64,000 bases of DNA. Origin: Chryseobacterium edaphi (GTDB lineage Bacteria > Bacteroidota > Bacteroidia > Flavobacteriales > Weeksellaceae). The stretch covers positions 310,001 through 374,000 of the forward strand of contig NZ_JAOTEM010000002.1 of the NCBI RefSeq assembly GCF_025628985.1. The letters are read 5' to 3'. Positions 59,582-64,000 of this stretch are shown here, piece by piece. The notes under the pieces are model-generated. The model was not told where the DNA came from. It searched no databases and was given only the letters and a program-made list of their open reading frames with translations. Within the stretch, counting starts at the first letter, position 1. Each line of letters opens with the position of its first letter. Both the position numbers and the translations under genes were made by a program.

Positions 59582-60615
59582 TTGTTTTTTAATATTTCAT
59601 CATATTTAGAATCCTTCAAAGGGTAATAAATAATTTTTTCATCATCACTATAAACATCAGTAATTAAAGATTCACAAAGTTTTATGTGCTCCTCATCATT
59701 TTTTGGATAAATATCTAAAATATCTTTAACTTCTTTATTATTATAGATATATAAAGTGTTCTCTTTGATACAAAATTTCTCTCTAAACGCTTTAATAAAT
59801 TCTTGAAGCTGTAACTCTTCTGTTGAGCTATTGTAGAAGATATGAAAAGATTCATGGATTGTATTATTACTATTTTTGAGTATCTTATAATTAAATTTGT
59901 TTAAATCATATTTCAATTTTCTTTTTGTTTCATTAATAAGTTTAAAATCCAATTTAAAATTTGATGGAAATACTTCATAAAATTTCACATCCATATCTTT
60001 ATAAAGTCCATAAAAAGATTCCTTAATTATTTCTGGTGTTTTAATTCCAAAATAAATTCCTGTAATGGAAGAAGGGTGAAATTTTTTTATTCCATACTTA
60101 TCAAAAATTAACCTTATTTCTTCTTCATGCTTCCATGTCGATTTTTTAGTAGCAAACATTTTTTTAATAAAGCCATCTTGTAAATTTGTAAGATCATCAA
60201 TCCCTAAAGTTGGAATATTGTCTTTATAGTCAATTTCAAATTTATATTGAAAATCAAAGTTCTGACCTTTATCAATCAATTTTTCTAAATCATATTCGAT
60301 GCAATATCCTGAATAAGAAGTTGCATAATAAGCCCATAATTGTTCATTTAAAAAATCCTTGCTTAAACAATAAACTCCGATTGCTTCTTTGAAATCTAAA
60401 ACTTCTCTAAATTGATTTTCGAAATTATCCAATTCTTGATACGGAAATAAAGTTTTCAAAAGACTTATAAATTGAGATATTTCTTCATTAAAATAGATAT
60501 CAAATGGATCATTCAAATTACTATAATTAGGAGTAAAAAAACAGTTTTCACTTAATGTTTTAAAATCTCTTTTAAAAACATCATCTTCTATTGATCTATA
60601 TTTGTACGCTTTCAT
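59578..60615 (-). CDS. DUF2971 protein
   Basis: 345 aa. Typical start MKAYKYRSIEDDVFKRDF and SNLNDPFDIYF, with later GVYCLSKDFLNEQLWAYYATSYSGYCIEYD and STWKHEEEIRLIF. The family is of unknown function and is recurrent in defence-like islands. The last 110 residues are extra and poorly defined. More A+T-rich than its neighbours. It sits 22 bp after the TIGR02452 gene and overlaps Sir2. Confidence 0.88.
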   Translation of the reverse strand: MKAYKYRSIEDDVFKRDFKTLSENCFFTPNYSNLNDPFDIYFNEEISQFISLLKTLFPYQELDNFENQFREVLDFKEAIGVYCLSKDFLNEQLWAYYATSYSGYCIEYDLEKLIDKGQNFDFQYKFEIDYKDNIPTLGIDDLTNLQDGFIKKMFATKKSTWKHEEEIRLIFDKYGIKKFHPSSITGIYFGIKTPEIIKESFYGLYKDMDVKFYEVFPSNFKLDFKLINETKRKLKYDLNKFNYKILKNSNNTIHESFHIFYNSSTEELQLQEFIKAFREKFCIKENTLYIYNNKEVKDILDIYPKNDEEHIKLCESLITDVYSDDEKIIYYPLKDSKYDEILKNK

Positions 60616-60637
60616 AAGATTATTTTGAATCTTTATA

Positions 60638-61456
60638 CTAATTTACAATTTCCTCAAACGGCTTTATCATTTCTTCTTTCTTCGTCAAAACTGCGAACAC
60701 CACTCTTTTAAATTTATTTTTATACTTTCCGTGAAGATGCTTTTTAAATAGCTCTGCAATTTCTTTCGGATCATTTTTAAAAACTCCGCATCCCCAAGCT
60801 CCTAAAATCAAGGTTTCATTTCCTTGATTGAAAGCCAATGCTAACATTTTATCCATTCTCAGATCAATTGCTCCGAAGATTTCATGAGTTCTTTCCGGCT
60901 CCTGTTGTTTTACAACACCTGCATTTACAGCTGGAGACGTGATGAAATTACACAAAACTGGTTTTGGCAGCAATTCACCTTTATCTTTTCTGAAAACCGG
61001 AACTTTTGGACTGTAAATCATCGTATCTGTATAAAAACAAGATTTCATAGCACGATGTGTTTCGTAATATTCCCAACCTTGAAGTAAACTCTCATACAAT
61101 CCCGATGTTCTTGCAAGACTTTCTTCCTGAGCTTCAGCTCCGTTGATAAAACCTCCACCGGGATTTTTGGCTGATGCGAAATTCAGACACATCAATTTCT
61201 CCTGATTTTCTTCTTCAGCTAATTGTAAAATTGCTTTTAAAGAACTGCATCTCCAAACCTCAAATTGAGTTTCGAAATTTGTTTTGGGAAGTTCTTTTGT
61301 TGTCATTTCCGAAAGTTCTTCCGGTGAAAACAAACCTGTTTCTTTTTTACAGATTTCCAGTTCGTTTTCTATATCTACCTTTTCGTTGTGTTCGTTTATA
61401 TAATATTTTTTGGCTAAGATGTCTAATGTATCTTTTGCCATTCCTTTATTTGTCAT
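60638..61456 (-). CDS. TIGR02452 (microbial PARG-like macrodomain) protein
   Basis: 272 aa. The bacterial PARG signature is clear: FASAKNPGGGFINGAEAQEESLARTSGL, i.e. GGG followed by QEE. Also ILGAWGCGVFKNDPKEIAELF near the end. Such proteins hydrolyse ADP-ribose chains or terminal units. ATG at 61456 or 61441 (MAKDTLDI) may be used. 17 bp after the macrodomain gene. Confidence 0.92.
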   Translation of the reverse strand: MTNKGMAKDTLDILAKKYYINEHNEKVDIENELEICKKETGLFSPEELSEMTTKELPKTNFETQFEVWRCSSLKAILQLAEEENQEKLMCLNFASAKNPGGGFINGAEAQEESLARTSGLYESLLQGWEYYETHRAMKSCFYTDTMIYSPKVPVFRKDKGELLPKPVLCNFITSPAVNAGVVKQQEPERTHEIFGAIDLRMDKMLALAFNQGNETLILGAWGCGVFKNDPKEIAELFKKHLHGKYKNKFKRVVFAVLTKKEEMIKPFEEIVN

Positions 61457-61473
61457 TTTAATTAGTATTTTAT

Positions 61474-61953
61474 TTATTCAAAATCATAAACATATACTTC
61501 CACATTATTTTTCAACAATGTTCTTTCAATAATTGGTTCAATTTCTTCCCATTTTCCTCCCGCCAAACCACAACCAATTCTTGGCATATGTACACTTGCA
61601 TTTAATTTTAAGGCTTCATCAACTAGTTTTCCAATACATTTTTCGACTGCTTCGTATCTGATTGGAGCAATTCCTTTTGAATTTGAGATTGTTTTATGCT
61701 GACCAATCATATTACAGATCCAAATATCTTCTTCAACCTGAACTGTTTGAATTTCTCCAAGATTAAAATTTTCTCCGCTCTGAAACCAATTCCTATATTC
61801 ATTTTCTGGTTTCTTCCATCTTTTAGAAATTGCCATTACAAAACCTCTTCCCCAACCTCCAGTATCATTGCAGATATGAGTAATGATTTTGTTACCTTGA
61901 GTTTGTGGATTTGTAGCGTCTCCTTTTAAATATATTATAGTTTTCATGATCAT
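61474..61953 (-). CDS. Macrodomain protein (Poa1p/TARG1-like)
   Basis: 159 aa, a single macro domain: YLKGDATNPQTQGNKIITHICNDTGGWGRGFVMAIS and PRIGCGLAGGKWEEIEPII. The ICNDxGxWGxGF motif places it with ALC1/TARG1/Poa1p-like members, which hydrolyse ADP-ribose 1''-phosphate or O-acyl-ADP-ribose. That suits a KptA- and Sir2-containing operon. ATG 61953 or 61947. 6 bp after the PurA-like gene. Confidence 0.93.
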   Translation of the reverse strand: MIMKTIIYLKGDATNPQTQGNKIITHICNDTGGWGRGFVMAISKRWKKPENEYRNWFQSGENFNLGEIQTVQVEEDIWICNMIGQHKTISNSKGIAPIRYEAVEKCIGKLVDEALKLNASVHMPRIGCGLAGGKWEEIEPIIERTLLKNNVEVYVYDFE

Positions 61954-61959
61954 TTGATT

Positions 61960-63060
61960 TTAATTTTTTTCATCGTTGTGTTTTCTAATATTAATTAATT
62001 CTTTAAAATCCTTAGAATATGGAGAATAAGAACCAAAAACCGCATCAAATTTCACCTCAAGATTTTCTATTTTAAATTCTTCATCCAACTGATCCAGACA
62101 AGTTACCACCAGATTTTTCTTGTTCGCAAAAACATAAGCTTCATCCAATTTCAATGCATAATTTAATAAGTTGTAATCTAAATCGCCAAATCTAAGATCC
62201 TTTTGATATTCATTAAAAATACAGGTTTCTTCTTCATTGTTTTTGAGCGATAAATTTTTTTCATTGCTCATCCATCCACTTCCGTGACGGGTTGAGTAGC
62301 TTCGTGTCACATAAAACATTTCTATATCTTCAATTTGCAACAATTTACAAACTTCGTAAGCATTTTTTGAAGTAGTGTTGGCAAAAGTTACATTCGGAAA
62401 AACGCCGTGATCCATATCCAATAAAATTCCCTGACTTCCTTCAAAAATAAGATTGTTGAATGTTCTTAAATATTCATAACCTTCTATTTTCCAATCAATT
62501 TTATCGATAGCTTCTAAAAAGTCGTTCAAAGCATTTTCAATTTCTTCTCCTTCAACAAAACCGTAATAATTGGCAATTCCTTTAAATTTTTCAATCAGCA
62601 TTGTTCTTGGAGCAATTAAATCAACGGCAAATAATTTAAACGGACTTTCATTTCGCTTCATTGTTGCTCCTACTCCTTTTCCACAGGTTCCATGTTCCAA
62701 ATTTTTGATATTTTTTCTGTTAGATAAAACATCAAAAGGGGTTGTCACTTTTGCCAATGGATGAATATGCAGTTCAACATTTCCGCTTTTCTTAATTAAT
62801 TCTTCTCTTTCATTATATAAAAAAGTCGGATGAATTGTGCAATGCTCTGTAAAATAAGACGGCAAACCACGCAAAGCTCCACTCGCAAAACTTGAATGAA
62901 TATGCTTTTTTTCGTCAATCATCACCGTATGCGCTGCTTGTTGTCCGCCGGAAAAACGAATAACCACAGACTCAGGATTTTGCTGAGCCAGAAAATCTGT
63001 AGTGATTCCTTTTCCTTCATCACCAAAACCTAAGCCTATAACTATTTGTGCAGTTTTCAT
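61960..63060 (-). CDS. Divergent adenylosuccinate synthetase-like enzyme
   Basis: 366 aa against about 430 for PurA. Kept: IGLGFGDEGKGITTD with D14 and K17, SGGQQAAHTV with H44, EHGTCGKGVG, and FEGSQGILLDMDHGVFPNVT. Changed: the Asp-binding TTTGRxR loop is replaced by a region reading YQKDLRFGDLD; the guanine motif TKLD reads VTCLDQL; the C-terminal ISTGPDR/GTP part and about 60 residues are absent. So the GTP/IMP phosphotransfer core remains but aspartate is unlikely as substrate. Probably a ligase for another nucleotide or acceptor. 2 bp after the VWA gene. Confidence 0.85.
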   Translation of the reverse strand: MKTAQIVIGLGFGDEGKGITTDFLAQQNPESVVIRFSGGQQAAHTVMIDEKKHIHSSFASGALRGLPSYFTEHCTIHPTFLYNEREELIKKSGNVELHIHPLAKVTTPFDVLSNRKNIKNLEHGTCGKGVGATMKRNESPFKLFAVDLIAPRTMLIEKFKGIANYYGFVEGEEIENALNDFLEAIDKIDWKIEGYEYLRTFNNLIFEGSQGILLDMDHGVFPNVTFANTTSKNAYEVCKLLQIEDIEMFYVTRSYSTRHGSGWMSNEKNLSLKNNEEETCIFNEYQKDLRFGDLDYNLLNYALKLDEAYVFANKKNLVVTCLDQLDEEFKIENLEVKFDAVFGSYSPYSKDFKELINIRKHNDEKN

Positions 63061-63062
63061 TT

Positions 63063-63917
63063 TTAAAACCTTTGAATATTATCAAATCCTCGGAAATCTA
63101 TTGACCTTGAAGTATCATCTTTAAACCTGTTGCAAACCACATCTTTTATGACATAAGGAACATCTCTGTAATCTGTAATCGACAGACAGTTTTGTCTTAA
63201 TAAATCTTTCCATCCTTGGTCTGCATTCATTGCCTGTCCGGAATGTAAAACATTGATGTGAAATACTTCATATCTTTTTTTTGCTTCTTCTAATAATTCT
63301 CTGTGTGTGAAAGTTTGCTGTCCTGTTCCCATAATTTCTCTAATCGAAGAGGCAGGAAGTGTTTTCAGACATGGCTCGTCACCAACTGTGAATAGTAATC
63401 CTTTTTGATTTCTTTTTTCAAAAGCATCGGTTCTCGTATGAAAAGCTGCAAAATACCAAGCTAAAAGATAACTTTCCCCTGCATTTCCTCCACCTCCGGA
63501 TTCAATATAAGTTCTTGTTAACCACATATCAAGCTCTTCATCTCCAGATTCAAACTGACCCACCTGCAAAGGATAACTATCACATTCATGATCCCCGATT
63601 CCCAAGAATAAAAGCGCAGGATCGGGAACTCCGCCCTGAATAATTCCGCCCATCAATTTCGGTAGACCTTCTTTAATCAGATCATGAGGAATATGTCCCA
63701 TACTTCCTGTAACGTCTAATCCCAAAATAATCGGAACCGTATTCGGATGAACCTCAGAATCACGCGATTCTCTGAAAAGGACTCCTTTAGGATTCATAGA
63801 TTCATGAGCCATTCTTTTTGCATTCTGCGTGAAAATTTCACTTGCTGATTTTGACCCATATCCTGCTCTTCTTGCTCTGTCGAAACGAGCGTCCATGTCG
63901 TATCTTGTACTTCCCAT
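63063..63917 (-). CDS. VWA-domain protein at the head of the ADP-ribose operon
   Basis: 284 aa. MIDAS motif D68-V-T-G-S72 in LGLDVTGSMGHIP, with late ESGGGGNAGES (supports metal site) and LLFTVGDEPC. No signal peptide, so cytosolic. A basic N-terminus (YDMDARFDRARRAGYGSKS) precedes the domain. First visible gene of the operon, 2 bp before the PurA-like gene; ATG 63917 is 83 bp from the window edge, so earlier genes may exist. No AAA+ MoxR partner is seen. Confidence 0.88.
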   Translation of the reverse strand: MGSTRYDMDARFDRARRAGYGSKSASEIFTQNAKRMAHESMNPKGVLFRESRDSEVHPNTVPIILGLDVTGSMGHIPHDLIKEGLPKLMGGIIQGGVPDPALLFLGIGDHECDSYPLQVGQFESGDEELDMWLTRTYIESGGGGNAGESYLLAWYFAAFHTRTDAFEKRNQKGLLFTVGDEPCLKTLPASSIREIMGTGQQTFTHRELLEEAKKRYEVFHINVLHSGQAMNADQGWKDLLRQNCLSITDYRDVPYVIKDVVCNRFKDDTSRSIDFRGFDNIQRF

Positions 63918-64000
63918 AACTAATTTTTTTAAATTAATATTTTAAAGTTGATTTGTGTTGTATTTACGCTAATTTGAAACTACATAGTTTTGCAGTAAAT
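63918..64000. other. Upstream end of the ADP-ribose operon
   Basis: These 83 bp hold no ORF start for the minus strand and no confident TAnnTTTG box. TAGTTTCA (minus strand, near 63984-63977) is the nearest match. The promoter or further genes may lie beyond the window. Confidence 0.3.

Overview
The window reads as chromosomal DNA of a flavobacterium, most likely Chryseobacterium or a close Weeksellaceae relative. It is AT-rich, and promoters carry the Bacteroidetes -7 motif TAnnTTTG. Lineage markers include GLPGLI proteins, a carboxypeptidase-regulatory-domain outer-membrane receptor, DUF3127, a GH3-family protein, and a mraZ-to-ftsZ dcw cluster that lacks ddl, murF and murB. I recognised no rRNA, phage, insertion sequence or cas gene.

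Left part (1-14,582): the 3' end of a TerB-like gene lies in an operon with a coiled-coil membrane protein and a VWA-like lipoprotein. An OmpR-type two-component pair follows, and direct repeats downstream of it suggest it controls a USP-like protein and a YoaK-family membrane protein. A strikingly regular 41-bp palindrome array precedes mutL. After mutL come a rhomboid protease, tandem paralogous endonuclease/exonuclease/phosphatase proteins, two lipoproteins, a GH3 protein and a bacilliredoxin.

Cell-wall and division block (14,583-32,200, all minus strand): mraZ-rsmH-ftsL-ftsI-murE-orphan-mraY-murD-ftsW-small ORF-murG-murC-ftsQ-ftsA-ftsZ-yqeY. mraZ has a recognisable MraZ operator. MurE and MurG each appear to carry a dispersed intergenic repeat translated in frame.

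Middle (32,300-48,500): alpha/beta hydrolase, YihA GTPase and a GNAT enzyme; then a caspase-like plus trypsin-like protease pair in which each gene is preceded by the same ~34-bp element; a 7TM/histidine kinase/LuxR-type regulator cassette with a lipoprotein; a Leu-Gly-Leu tRNA operon; DUF3127, aat and a DMT transporter; a TPR protein, a RelE/ParE toxin-antitoxin pair, glmM, and feoA-feoB with a small FeoB-associated protein.

Right part (48,500-64,000): two GLPGLI proteins flank a large outer-membrane receptor with a structured leader, a tiny two-cysteine exported peptide, a JmjC-like cupin, and a Cys-rich protein paired with a GG-ending small protein. The window ends in a compact eight-gene operon: VWA, adenylosuccinate-synthetase-like protein, macrodomain, TIGR02452/PARG-like protein, DUF2971, Sir2, ADP-ribosylglycohydrolase and KptA. 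Five of the eight belong to families that make or consume NAD+-derived ADP-ribose compounds, and they could form a chain: KptA or Sir2 produces ADP-ribose derivatives, and the macrodomain, PARG-like and ARH enzymes remove them. The PurA-like, VWA and DUF2971 proteins are unexplained members. This operon and the caspase/trypsin pair are the best candidates for an undescribed system.
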